Source of the DNA: Pseudoalteromonas rubra
GTDB lineage: Bacteria > Pseudomonadota > Gammaproteobacteria > Enterobacterales > Alteromonadaceae
Direction: 5' to 3'
DNA length: 64,000 bases
Assembly: GCF_000967655.1 (NCBI RefSeq)
Contig: NZ_JXYA01000018.1
Location: 1 to 64,000, forward strand
The notes beneath the pieces were generated by a model. The model searched no databases and was not told the origin of the DNA. It saw nothing but the letters and a program-made list of their open reading frames with translations. The position numbers and the translations under genes are program-made. Within the stretch, counting starts at the first letter, position 1. Each line of letters opens with the position of its first letter. Positions 47,299 to 55,830 of this stretch are shown one piece after another.

Positions 47299-47523
47299 AT
47301 GAAACTTTATCGCCGTACGCTCCCTTTTGCCAATCAATGCCTGATGCTCAGCCTGATTGGTTTTATGCTGGCCATTTTGGCCAGTTACGCCTTTGACCAT
47401 CACCTGTCATTGTCAACGCAAATAGCGGCCCATATCAGCACCATTGTTTTTGCCACCCTGCTCAAGGTCAGCTATGTGGTGCGGTGTTTTTGCCAGTATA
47501 ACCTGGGCCTGGAGGTGCGCTGA
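47299..47523 (+). CDS. Small two-helix membrane protein in the NO operon
   Basis: 74 residues from the ATG at 47299 (the open frame runs further up, but across the sigma-54 promoter). There are two hydrophobic segments (about 13-33 and 45-62), then a Cys/Arg-rich tail. I do not recognise a named family. It is the first gene after the sigma-54 promoter and overlaps nnrS by 1 nt (TGATG), so it is translated together with NnrS and probably belongs to the NO response. Confidence 0.7.
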   Translation: MKLYRRTLPFANQCLMLSLIGFMLAILASYAFDHHLSLSTQIAAHISTIVFATLLKVSYVVRCFCQYNLGLEVR

Positions 47524-48740
47524 TGACCCTGCTAAACCTTGATGAACCCATGCCACGCACCGTCAAATGGTACCAATTACAACATGCTCCTGTACTGATG
47601 CTGGCATTTCGTCCGCTGTTTTTACTTGCCAGCCTGTGGGCCTGCTGCGCAATGCTGGTTTGGTTCGCAATATTGAGTGGTTTCCTGAGTTGGCATGCCC
47701 CCTACCCGGCAACACTGTGGCATGCACATGAGATGCTGTTTGGCTTTGCCAGCGCAATCGCCATTGGCTTTTTGTTGACCGCTGCCAAAAACTGGACCGG
47801 CGTAAGCACGTTAAACGGCTGGCCTTTGCTGGGGCTTTGCGTGGTCTGGGGCAGCGCGCGGGTCGCCGGAGTTTGGTCGTCCCAACCCTTAATGTGGCTA
47901 ATGGCTCTGCAAGGTGCATTCTGGCTCATTGCCATTGCGCATTTCACCTGGGTGGTGGTGCAGGTTAATAACAACAAAAATTACCTGTTCATCCCGGTAC
48001 TGGCACTGCTGGCAACCCTGAACATGGTGTTTCTCGTGGTGGTTGATCAGCAAGCCTTTGAGCTGGCTGGACTGCTAAGTCAAATGGCCGTACTCGGCTT
48101 TACTTTGCTGATCAGCATACTCGGTGGCCGGGTTGTGCCCTTTTTTATCTCCCGAGGCCTGGGACTGGCACAGCAACAGCGTACTCCCCGACTCGATAAA
48201 TTACTGCTGTTTGTTTCTGTGACGGGGATATCTGGCTTTTTTGCGCATCACTTTTTGCAGCTTGCTGTTGTACCTGGATATCTGTTGATCCTGGCCGGAC
48301 TGTTGCACCTGGTACGTGCTGCTATGTGGTTTAATCGGCGGGTATTTTTAGTGCCCCTGCTGTGGTCGCTGTACCTGGCCTACCTGATGATGGCGCTTGG
48401 GCTTGTTGGCTTTGGTTACGCCTACTTTAACACAAGCTTGCAGGCCAAAGATGCCCTGCACCTTATCACCATAGGTGGTATGGGCATGATGATCCTGGCG
48501 ATGATGGCTCGGGTTGCACTGGGCCATACTGCCCGCCCCTTAACCCCCCATCCGCTGATGTCTGTGGCATTTTTGCTGGTTCTTACAAGCGCACTCATTC
48601 GCAGTCTGCTGCCCGTATACATTGGCACGCATCTGGCCTGGCAGCTCAGTGCCCTGATCTGGTCTGCCAGCTTTGCGCTGTTTGTCTTTATTTACGCCCC
48701 CATGCTAGTACGCAAGCGCCTCGATGGGCGTCGCGGTTAG
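47523..48740 (+). CDS. nnrS: NnrS-family haem-copper membrane protein
   Basis: 405 residues with about twelve membrane helices. It shows the NnrS features: LAFRPLFLLAS near the start, LWHAHEMLFGFASAIAIGF, GGRVVPFF, and HLITIGGMGMMILAMMARV near the C-terminus. NnrS binds haem and copper and protects cells against nitrosative stress, notably by preventing formation of dinitrosyl iron complexes. It is transcribed from the NorR/sigma-54 promoter upstream. Confidence 0.9.
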   Translation: MTLLNLDEPMPRTVKWYQLQHAPVLMLAFRPLFLLASLWACCAMLVWFAILSGFLSWHAPYPATLWHAHEMLFGFASAIAIGFLLTAAKNWTGVSTLNGWPLLGLCVVWGSARVAGVWSSQPLMWLMALQGAFWLIAIAHFTWVVVQVNNNKNYLFIPVLALLATLNMVFLVVVDQQAFELAGLLSQMAVLGFTLLISILGGRVVPFFISRGLGLAQQQRTPRLDKLLLFVSVTGISGFFAHHFLQLAVVPGYLLILAGLLHLVRAAMWFNRRVFLVPLLWSLYLAYLMMALGLVGFGYAYFNTSLQAKDALHLITIGGMGMMILAMMARVALGHTARPLTPHPLMSVAFLLVLTSALIRSLLPVYIGTHLAWQLSALIWSASFALFVFIYAPMLVRKRLDGRRG

Positions 48741-48801
48741 TTTTTATTGTTTCGTGCATTTACTCCACTTCAACGAAAAGTGGACTTATTAGGAGTTTTT
48801 T

Positions 48802-49980
48802 ATGCTTTGCCAACGAACCATTACCCTGGTTAAACAATCAATCCCTCTACTTGCCGACGCCGGTGTTGAGGTGACAGAGCACTTTTACCAGCGAATGTTC
48901 GCACATAACCCAGAACTACTTGATGTGTTCAACCTCAGCAACCAGCGCTCCGGCAGGCAGCAATTTGCGTTGTTTAACGCACTGGCGGCCTATGCAACCT
49001 ATATAGATCAGCCTGAGGTACTGAGTGATGCGATTAAGCGCATTAACCATAAGCATGCCAGCCTCAGCATACAGCCACATCACTACCCCATTGTTGGCGA
49101 GCACCTGCTTGCGACCTTACGGGAAAAATTTCCACAGCAGTTTAACGCAGAGATAGAACAAGCCTGGGCTGAGGCCTATGCCTTTTTGGCCGACTTATTT
49201 ATCACCCAGGAAGAAGGCATTTATCGTCAGACCGAGCAACACCATGGCGGCTGGCGTGGCACACGCCGCTTCACTATCAGCCAAATTGTTCACGAATCTG
49301 ACCTGGTTAAGAGTTTTTATCTTAAACCCTGTGATGGGCAGGCTGTGATGCCGTATCAGGCAGGACAATACCTGGCTGTGCAGTGCGACATCCCGGGCCA
49401 AAGCCATCGCCAAATTCGCCAGTACTCTTTATCTCATGCTTCTAACGGCCGGTTTTATCGCATTTCAGTCAAGCTGGATAATCTGGTATCCGGCTATTTA
49501 CATGGCTTGTGTGAAGGCGATGAGCTGGACATCTCCCCACCTGCAGGGGATTTTGTGCTCAGGCAAACAGATACACCCAAAGTGTTGATCAGTGCGGGAG
49601 TGGGTATTACCCCTATGATGGCAATGCTGCATACGCAAGCCCAGCAACAAAGCGACCAGGCGGTGTTTTTCCTCCATGCCTGCCGCACCCCGACGCAACA
49701 GAGCTTTAACCGTGAGCTGACACAAGCCGCAGACGCTCTGCCTGCACTGACTACTTACACCTGGTTTGAAGAGGGTGCAACCGGCACCAGCTCACAGCAG
49801 GTAGGTGCCGGACGCATGGTACTGGCTCCATTGAGTGACACATTGCCTGTAAACAACGGCGAATTCTATCTTTGCGGCCCAACCCCCTTTATGGCCGACC
49901 TGAAACAACAGTTGCTGGCGCTGGGGGTGGATGACGCAAGAATACTGTACGAAGTTTTCGGCCCTCACGAAAGCCTGTGA
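48802..49980 (+). CDS. hmp: Flavohaemoglobin, nitric oxide dioxygenase
   Basis: 392 residues. The globin domain (about 1-140) has distal Tyr (EHFYQRMF) and proximal His (NHKHASL). A ferredoxin-reductase part has the FAD motif RQYSLS and the NAD(P)H motif GVGITPM, ending in CGPTPFM and EVFGP. It converts NO and O2 to nitrate at the expense of NAD(P)H. TTAGGAG precedes the start. The 61-bp gap from nnrS contains a small hairpin (CCACTT/AAGTGG, about 48762-48783), so some transcripts may end or be processed there, but co-regulation by NorR is likely. Confidence 0.95.
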   Translation: MLCQRTITLVKQSIPLLADAGVEVTEHFYQRMFAHNPELLDVFNLSNQRSGRQQFALFNALAAYATYIDQPEVLSDAIKRINHKHASLSIQPHHYPIVGEHLLATLREKFPQQFNAEIEQAWAEAYAFLADLFITQEEGIYRQTEQHHGGWRGTRRFTISQIVHESDLVKSFYLKPCDGQAVMPYQAGQYLAVQCDIPGQSHRQIRQYSLSHASNGRFYRISVKLDNLVSGYLHGLCEGDELDISPPAGDFVLRQTDTPKVLISAGVGITPMMAMLHTQAQQQSDQAVFFLHACRTPTQQSFNRELTQAADALPALTTYTWFEEGATGTSSQQVGAGRMVLAPLSDTLPVNNGEFYLCGPTPFMADLKQQLLALGVDDARILYEVFGPHESL

Positions 49981-50070
49981 TCTCGCGCAATTGTGCCATA
50001 AAAGTCTGATATGATGGCGGATACTAAGGGCTGCCTTACCCTGGCAGCCCCTCTGCAAAAGGATCCATTT

Positions 50071-50559
50071 ATGAGTAACGCCATCCAATTGAGCAATCCG
50101 CCCAAAGTTTTGGTCGTGTGTATGGGCAACATCTGCCGCTCTCCAACTATGGAAGCGGTATTGAAACATACAGCCATTGCCCAGGGGCTTAACGTGGAAG
50201 TCGATTCTGCGGGCACCATTGCCTACCATCAGGGCAATCCACCCGACAGACGCAGTGCAGCAGCCGCACATAAGCGGGGCTATAACCTGTCGTCCATCAC
50301 AGCCCGGCAGGTTCAGTCACAAGACTTTGAGTACTTTGATTTGATCTTGTGTGCTGATGAGCAAAACCTGGCCGACCTGCAATCCCGCTGTCCGGCACAT
50401 TATCAGCACAAGCTGGCGCTCTTTTTACGTTATGGCGAACAACCATACGATGAAGTACCCGACCCCTATTATGGCGGCGGCGACGGCTTTGAACTGGTAT
50501 TAGACCTGGTTGAACAAGCCAGTAACAGGATCATTGCAAAGTTAAACCATCCCGGTTAG
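50071..50559 (+). CDS. Low-molecular-weight protein-tyrosine-phosphatase
   Basis: 162 residues from the ATG at 50071, preceded by AAGGA; the frame opens 20 codons upstream but has no ribosome site there. The P-loop is VCMGNICRSP (C-x5-R-S), and the general acid lies in VPDPYYGG. Stand-alone bacterial LMW-PTPs dephosphorylate tyrosine kinases of exopolysaccharide export or other proteins, but no such kinase is adjacent. A hairpin (GGGCTGCC/GGCAGCCC, 50028-50051) lies in its leader and may end hmp transcription. Confidence 0.9.
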   Translation: MSNAIQLSNPPKVLVVCMGNICRSPTMEAVLKHTAIAQGLNVEVDSAGTIAYHQGNPPDRRSAAAAHKRGYNLSSITARQVQSQDFEYFDLILCADEQNLADLQSRCPAHYQHKLALFLRYGEQPYDEVPDPYYGGGDGFELVLDLVEQASNRIIAKLNHPG

Positions 50560-50583
50560 GCCAGCAGATGATTTTATCCCACA

Positions 50584-50613
50584 GGCAAAGTGCCCAGCTC
50601 TGGCCACTTTGCC
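50584..50613 (+). terminator. Hairpin after the LMW-PTP gene
   Basis: GGCAAAGTG and CACTTTGCC form a 9-bp stem about 25 nt after the stop codon. There is no T run after it, so it may be a weak or factor-dependent terminator. Confidence 0.45.
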
Positions 50614-50716
50614 ACCTTCCATGGGAGATTTTTGACTCACCTGCATTGATATAAATCAATGATAAATTTGCTGCCAACTAGACTGCGCTTTACCGAGCCG
50701 TTTGAAATCCGGCGGC

Positions 50717-52582
50717 TCATTCACTCACTGACACACAATTGGCAAGAATAGAGTCGGTTAACTCGGACTGGGAAATGGGTTTGGCCACGACAGCGTCAAA
50801 CCCCAAATCTACATAATGAGACACGTCGCTTTCAAACACGTTGGCGGTCACCGCTATCACAGGTACCACCGGCCACTTTGCTCTGATCACCTGAAATGCC
50901 TCAACTCCGCCCATCACAGGCATCTGAATATCCATCAATACCAGCTGGATCTCGTCGTGCATTTTCTCTATTGCATCTTCGCCATTGCTGGCCACGGCTG
51001 TTTTTGCCCCCTGACTGACCAACATTTTTTGCAAGATGATCTGGTTCACGGCATTATCTTCAACAATCAAAATCGATAAGCCCTGTAAGGCCGCCTCTGA
51101 ACTTGCCTTTTGACTATCGAAGTTTACCTGTTCTGACTCCTTCTGCGCCGACTCTTCTGGTAGTGGCAGCGGTATTGCCAAGGTCACCTGCGTCCCTTTG
51201 CCCGGCTCGCTGGAAATCTCAATGGTCCCCTGCATGGCATCAACCAGGGACTTCACAATCGCCAGGCCCAGTCCGGCACCGCCCTTAAGCCGGGTGGGTG
51301 AGGCATCACCCTGTTCAAATTGCACAAACAGCTTGCTCAGCACCTCTGGTGTCATACCAATCCCGGTATCACTGAGCACAATATCAACCCACTCAGAGTC
51401 CGACGCTGCGGCAATAGACAACGAAATGCGACCGCGCGGGGTGAATTTAACGGCATTACTCAGTAGGTTAATCAGCACCTGCTTGAGCCGCAGCTCATCT
51501 CCCAGCCGCACGGTTTGCTGTACCTCAAAGGTATAATCAAAGCGCAGTTTTTTCTGCTCACACTCGTGCTTAAATATATGCTCTAAAGTCCGGGCCACTT
51601 TACTTAAATCGAACTCCCCGACTTCCAGCTTCAGCTTGCCCGCCTCCATCTGGGTAAAGTCCAGTATGTCATTAACCAGCGTCGATAGCATTTCACTGCA
51701 CATAGTCGCAGTGTCCAGCAAAGAGACACTTTCTGTTGAGTGTGTTTCTTTGCGCAGCAACTGAAGTGCACCATACAAGCCATTGATTGGCGTTCTCAGC
51801 TCATGGGACATATTGGCCAGCAGTTGCGACTTAGCTTTACTGGCTTGCTCCAGCTCTGCCGATGTGGTTTTCAGCTGCGCAATGGAGCCATTCAGGGAGT
51901 TTACAAGGTCCTCAACGGTTGCATCGGCCTGTTTATTATGTCGATATAAGTAAGCAATGAAGGCCAAAAATAGCAGCGCCAGCACAATTAAAGACCCGAG
52001 CAAAACCTGAGTTTTAAACTCATTTTGCTGAACCAGCTTGGTTTCACTCTGCGCTCTGGTTTTATCAAGTGCGTCAAACACGGTGGCCTGATACTGAGAC
52101 TTCAGCGCAAAGTAGGCGTCATCGAGTAAAATTTGCTGGGCCCGCTCGGCCATGCCTGCACGGCTCAATGCAAAGGCTTTTGTCTCAATTTCAATCAGTT
52201 TGGTGTTTACCTGCGCGGTTGCCGCGATGGCATCAGCAATCACCGGGTCCAGAGCTTGGGCTTCAAGCAGGGTCTGATCCAGTGCGTTGGCAATTCTCAG
52301 GTAACGCTGAGACCATTTTTCGTCGCCGGTAAAGGTGTACATACGCGATGACATCGTTAGCACTTCATCGTAATAGATGATTTCACTGGTTGTTTTTTTA
52401 ATTGACTCAATGTGGGCGTTCAGTGCATTACGCTCATTTAAACTGGAGATCACAAACGGCACTAATGCCACCAGGGCCATAAACACAATGACCAGCAGTA
52501 GCAGGAGTTTAATTCTGAGTTGCTTTACCTGTTTAAGCGGTTGGGTCATAATCCGTCGGAGTGTTTTTGAGACTCTATTCAC
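50717..52582 (-). CDS. Hybrid sensor histidine kinase
   Basis: 621 residues from a GTG start; an in-frame ATG at 52549 is an alternative. Two membrane helices (about 25-45 and 195-213) flank a helical periplasmic domain. A coiled coil follows, then HisKA with SHELRTPINGL near residue 258, HATPase_c with the N-box NLLSNAVKFTP and the G motifs DTGIGM and GGAGLGLAIV, and a C-terminal receiver with the acceptor Asp in LMDIQMPV near residue 551. There is no partner regulator next to it. The periplasmic domain has no PAS/Cache motif I can name, and the signal is unknown. Confidence 0.88.
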   Translation of the reverse strand: MNRVSKTLRRIMTQPLKQVKQLRIKLLLLLVIVFMALVALVPFVISSLNERNALNAHIESIKKTTSEIIYYDEVLTMSSRMYTFTGDEKWSQRYLRIANALDQTLLEAQALDPVIADAIAATAQVNTKLIEIETKAFALSRAGMAERAQQILLDDAYFALKSQYQATVFDALDKTRAQSETKLVQQNEFKTQVLLGSLIVLALLFLAFIAYLYRHNKQADATVEDLVNSLNGSIAQLKTTSAELEQASKAKSQLLANMSHELRTPINGLYGALQLLRKETHSTESVSLLDTATMCSEMLSTLVNDILDFTQMEAGKLKLEVGEFDLSKVARTLEHIFKHECEQKKLRFDYTFEVQQTVRLGDELRLKQVLINLLSNAVKFTPRGRISLSIAAASDSEWVDIVLSDTGIGMTPEVLSKLFVQFEQGDASPTRLKGGAGLGLAIVKSLVDAMQGTIEISSEPGKGTQVTLAIPLPLPEESAQKESEQVNFDSQKASSEAALQGLSILIVEDNAVNQIILQKMLVSQGAKTAVASNGEDAIEKMHDEIQLVLMDIQMPVMGGVEAFQVIRAKWPVVPVIAVTANVFESDVSHYVDLGFDAVVAKPISQSELTDSILANCVSVSE

Positions 52583-52672
52583 TTGAGTATGGGCATTTTT
52601 GTATTGAGTTCAAGCCCGCTTGAATGATCTGCGCCATACCGCAAGGTTCTTTTTTCTCACCAAGAGGCCAGC

Positions 52673-53023
52673 ATGACACGTTTTAAACCCGCTGCGGGCC
52701 TGTCACTCATCAGCTTAATGTTACTAAGTAGCTGTATGTTTGCCCCCCAGGAAGTCCAGTATTACGACGCCAAGTGTAAAATGATGATGCGCAAAAAAAC
52801 ATTGACCCATGCACAAATGCAGGCAATTAGTCAGTGCCGGGGCGATGCTTGCGCATTGGTTTTAGCAGGCGCCGGGTTAGTCAGTGCCGCCAGCCTGGTA
52901 GTGTCCGGCACCATAGTCATTGCCGCAAATACCGTCTCCTGGCTGGAAAACGTGCAAGGCTGTCCAGAGCGCCCGAAAACGCCGTCAAACGGCACTGAGC
53001 GGCAAACGAACTTCGACACATAA
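52673..53023 (+). CDS. Small lipoprotein with a hydrophobic C-terminal segment
   Basis: 116 residues; the signal peptide ends in the lipobox LSSC. The mature part has a Cys-containing basic stretch (KCKMMMRKK), CRGDACALVL, and a long hydrophobic segment (VLAGAGLVSAASLVVSGTIVI), ending in a polar tail. Family not recognised. Its 3' end overlaps the convergent histidine kinase gene by 39 bp, so the two mRNAs are antisense there. Confidence 0.65.
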   Translation: MTRFKPAAGLSLISLMLLSSCMFAPQEVQYYDAKCKMMMRKKTLTHAQMQAISQCRGDACALVLAGAGLVSAASLVVSGTIVIAANTVSWLENVQGCPERPKTPSNGTERQTNFDT

Positions 53024-54301
53024 CCCACCTTGCGGGCGATTCTTTAAGTGGATCTGGCCGTGGTGCGCTTCAACGATTTCACGGCACAGTGCCAGGCCTA
53101 AGCCCGTGCCGGTGGGTTTAGTGGAGTAAAAGGGGATCAAGGCATTGGCCATGATATGCTCGCTCATTCCCTGACCGGCATCCACAACTCGCAGCAATGC
53201 ATGCTGGGCAGCAAAGTCGACCTTAATACCCACGGCGTCCGGAGCACTCCCCGATTCATGGGCGTTTTTGAGCAAGTTGATCAGCAATTGCTCGAGCTGG
53301 GCCGCATCGGCCAGCAGCTGACGGCTCTGTGGCTGGGTTCCCGTTTGCGTGCACTGAAACTGCAAGTAGGATTGCAGCTGCACCAGCAACTGCGACAAAC
53401 AGACAGGGTTTAGCTTAGGAGCAGGTAACTTGGCAAATTTGCCATAGCCCTGGACAAACTCGGTGAGATGACGGATCCGCTCATCTATGGTTGAGAACAC
53501 CCGCTCAAGCCGCGCCTCTTCTAACTTACTTGCCAGGATTTTGCCGCTGTGGAGCATAGAGGAAATGGGCCCCAGTGAGTTGTTTAATTCGTGGCTGATT
53601 ATACGGATGACCTTTTTCCACACCGCGACCTCCTGACGGTTTAACTCGCGGGTTAACTGCTTGAAGATATAGAGCCGATGAAACTGATTATTAAGCAGCA
53701 GTTCGCCGTTAGACAAGTGCCAGGTCTGTTTATCTGCGCCCTCTGGATGCAGTTCAAACAAACCATCCACCGCCTCCGACAGCGCGCTATGCAACGCCGG
53801 GCTGGCTTGCTGTGCCAGTTTATCAAGCTTCATACCTTCGAGGTTATGCTCACAATTAAGCAGCGCCTTGGCACTGTGATTTGAAAACACCACAATACCC
53901 TTATCATCGGTTAGCAACAGTGCTTGCGGTGCACTGTGCAGCACCTTATCGAGCATCAGCTCGCGCTGATAGATCCACTGTTTTTCATCTCTGAGCTGCG
54001 CTGCGGCCTGATTGTATAACTGGCATAACCTGCCAAGTTCATCGTTATTTTGATAAGCCAGTAATGTCGAAAAATCACTGTCTTTAAAGTTGAGCAGGCC
54101 ACTTTCCAGCGCCTGCAAACCAGCAAACAGATTGCGAGTCAGCAGTTTGAGTATGCCTGCTGCCACTAAAACAGCCAGCGACAGAGTACCCAGCCAGGTT
54201 TGCCAGTCAAATAAAAACAGCAATGGGACACTGACAATCGTCAGGGTCAGTGCCATCGCGAGCAGCAGTTTTTGTGCAATAGAGAATGCGGGCAGCTTCA
54301 T
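52985..54301 (-). CDS. NtrY-like sensor kinase of the export operon
   Basis: 438 residues from the ATG at 54301, one nucleotide after the regulator's stop codon; a TTG at 54313 is an alternative. Two closely spaced membrane helices (about 10-50) leave almost no periplasmic loop, so the signal is probably membrane or intracellular. Then come a HAMP-like linker, a PAS-like domain (LLTDDKGIVVFSN), HisKA with SHELNNSLGPI and HATPase_c (LINLLKNAHES, GTGLGLALC). This NtrB/NtrY-type H-box fits the NtrC-type regulator just upstream. Confidence 0.88.
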   Translation of the reverse strand: MKLPAFSIAQKLLLAMALTLTIVSVPLLFLFDWQTWLGTLSLAVLVAAGILKLLTRNLFAGLQALESGLLNFKDSDFSTLLAYQNNDELGRLCQLYNQAAAQLRDEKQWIYQRELMLDKVLHSAPQALLLTDDKGIVVFSNHSAKALLNCEHNLEGMKLDKLAQQASPALHSALSEAVDGLFELHPEGADKQTWHLSNGELLLNNQFHRLYIFKQLTRELNRQEVAVWKKVIRIISHELNNSLGPISSMLHSGKILASKLEEARLERVFSTIDERIRHLTEFVQGYGKFAKLPAPKLNPVCLSQLLVQLQSYLQFQCTQTGTQPQSRQLLADAAQLEQLLINLLKNAHESGSAPDAVGIKVDFAAQHALLRVVDAGQGMSEHIMANALIPFYSTKPTGTGLGLALCREIVEAHHGQIHLKNRPQGGLCVEVRLPLSAV

Positions 54302-54302
54302 A

Positions 54303-55643
54303 TTAGTAGTCAATGTCGTGTTTTTGCAGACGCCGGTACAAAGCCTGGCGGCTCATGCCAAAATGGCGTGCCACTTTAGCGATGACCCCATGAAACTCTC
54401 GCATCGCGCCCTCCAACTCAGCTTTGCCGGGCTCGTGTTTGCTCTGCGCTGGCTGCTCACTGCGCTGAACACTTTGTTGCAAGCCAAAGTCCTGCGCTTC
54501 CAGCAATCCCTGCGGATTGAGCACGGCGGCGCGTTTACAGGCGTTTTCCAGCTCCCTGACATTGCCGGGCCAGTCATAGCTCAGTAGCCTTTGTTCCGCG
54601 CTCAGGCTGAGTTCCCGGCCAGGTAAAAAGTGCGCAATCAGTGGCAAAATATCATCGCTGCGTGATTTAAGCGGCGGCAGGTTCAGTTCAATAACATTGA
54701 GGCGGTAATAGAGGTCCTGACGAAATCGGCCACTTTGAATATCGCTCAGTAAGTCGGCATTGGTGGCCGAGATCACACGGACATTAACGCGGCGGGTTTC
54801 AACTGAGCCAAGCCGCTCAAATTCGCCCGTCTGTAATACTCTGAGCAACTTCATTTGACCAGATAAAGGTAAATTGCCAATCTCATCGAGAAACAAAGTG
54901 CCACCATCGGCGGCTTCAAAACGCCCGATCCGTTGCCTGTTGGCACCGGTATAAGCACCGGCCTCTGCGCCAAACAGCTCGGCTTCTATGAGCTCCTGTG
55001 GCAGCGCCCCGGCATTAACCTTAATAAAAGGTGCAGCTTTAAGTGTGGAATTGGCCTGAATGATCTCGGCGACTTTTTCTTTGCCGCTGCCGTTATCGCC
55101 AGTGATCAGCACCGACACATCGGACTTGGCAACCTGCACCGCCATATCGACCACTCGCTGCATTGCCGCACTGCGATAGATAAGCCCACGCAGATCTGCG
55201 CCTTCGTTGAGTGATTCACGCTGTTGCGCGACTCGCTCATACTGTTCATTTTGCGTTTTTGCTTCACCTAAGGCGATAAGGTTGGCAACAGAGGTAAGCA
55301 GCTTTTGATCGCCCCAGGGTTTGGCAAGATAATCCGCAGCGCCAGCTTTAACCAGTTCAATGGCCATTTCCAGCTCGGTCCAGGCGGTGATCAGGATCAC
55401 AGGTAAATGCGGATTGATGGCGCGCAGCTCACGGAATAAGGCTTTGCCTTCTTCCCCGGAGGTGGTGTCCGCTGTGAAATTCATATCCTGGATCACCAAA
55501 GCTATACGCTGATAGCGCACGATTTGCAGCGCTTCAAAAGGCGTTAAGGCCGTTTCGACCTGATAATCATGGAGCTCCAGCAGCAGTGATAGCGCATCCA
55601 GCACAGCCTGGTTATCATCGACGACGAGGATCTTATTCATCAT
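54303..55643 (-). CDS. NtrC-family sigma-54 response regulator
   Basis: 446 residues. The receiver has acidic residues VVDD and phosphoacceptor Asp in VIQDMNF. The AAA+ domain has GDNGSGKE (Walker A), GAYTGAN (a variant of the GAFTGA sigma-54 contact loop) and GTLFLDEIG. The C-terminus is a Fis-type helix-turn-helix (IAKVARHFGMSRQALYRRLQKH). It is paired with the downstream kinase and follows the four-gene export operon on the same strand, so it is the best candidate to bind the TGTCCG/CGGACA sites at 60541-60605 and activate the -24/-12 promoter there. Confidence 0.9.
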   Translation of the reverse strand: MMNKILVVDDNQAVLDALSLLLELHDYQVETALTPFEALQIVRYQRIALVIQDMNFTADTTSGEEGKALFRELRAINPHLPVILITAWTELEMAIELVKAGAADYLAKPWGDQKLLTSVANLIALGEAKTQNEQYERVAQQRESLNEGADLRGLIYRSAAMQRVVDMAVQVAKSDVSVLITGDNGSGKEKVAEIIQANSTLKAAPFIKVNAGALPQELIEAELFGAEAGAYTGANRQRIGRFEAADGGTLFLDEIGNLPLSGQMKLLRVLQTGEFERLGSVETRRVNVRVISATNADLLSDIQSGRFRQDLYYRLNVIELNLPPLKSRSDDILPLIAHFLPGRELSLSAEQRLLSYDWPGNVRELENACKRAAVLNPQGLLEAQDFGLQQSVQRSEQPAQSKHEPGKAELEGAMREFHGVIAKVARHFGMSRQALYRRLQKHDIDY

Positions 55644-55766
55644 TATTATTGTGCTCGTGTTATATGCGTGAGCCAGCTATATCCATCGCTTTGGCTCTGT
55701 GTATCCAGTGTAACATAATCCCTTTTACTTTCAGTAACTCATAATACCAATTTAACGATTGGCAGT

Positions 55767-55799
55767 GTGCACAGTGGCAAGCAAGTTGCCACCGTGCAC
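55767..55799 (-). terminator. Hairpin between export operon and two-component genes
   Basis: GTGCACAGTGGCAA pairs with TTGCCACCGTGCAC with one mismatch (14-bp stem). It is 32 bp after the last permease gene. There is no strong T run, so read-through into the regulator genes is possible. Confidence 0.45.
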
Positions 55800-55830
55800 T
55801 CATTACTTAATTGGATTTGATAAAGCGTAC

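Noticed and set aside
55740..55820. A third MITE copy, suggested by ATACCAATTT near 55743 and TTAATTGG near 55808
   Set aside because: The internal sequence does not match the two real copies and the right end lacks the full TIR; the hairpin there is better read as a transcript end.
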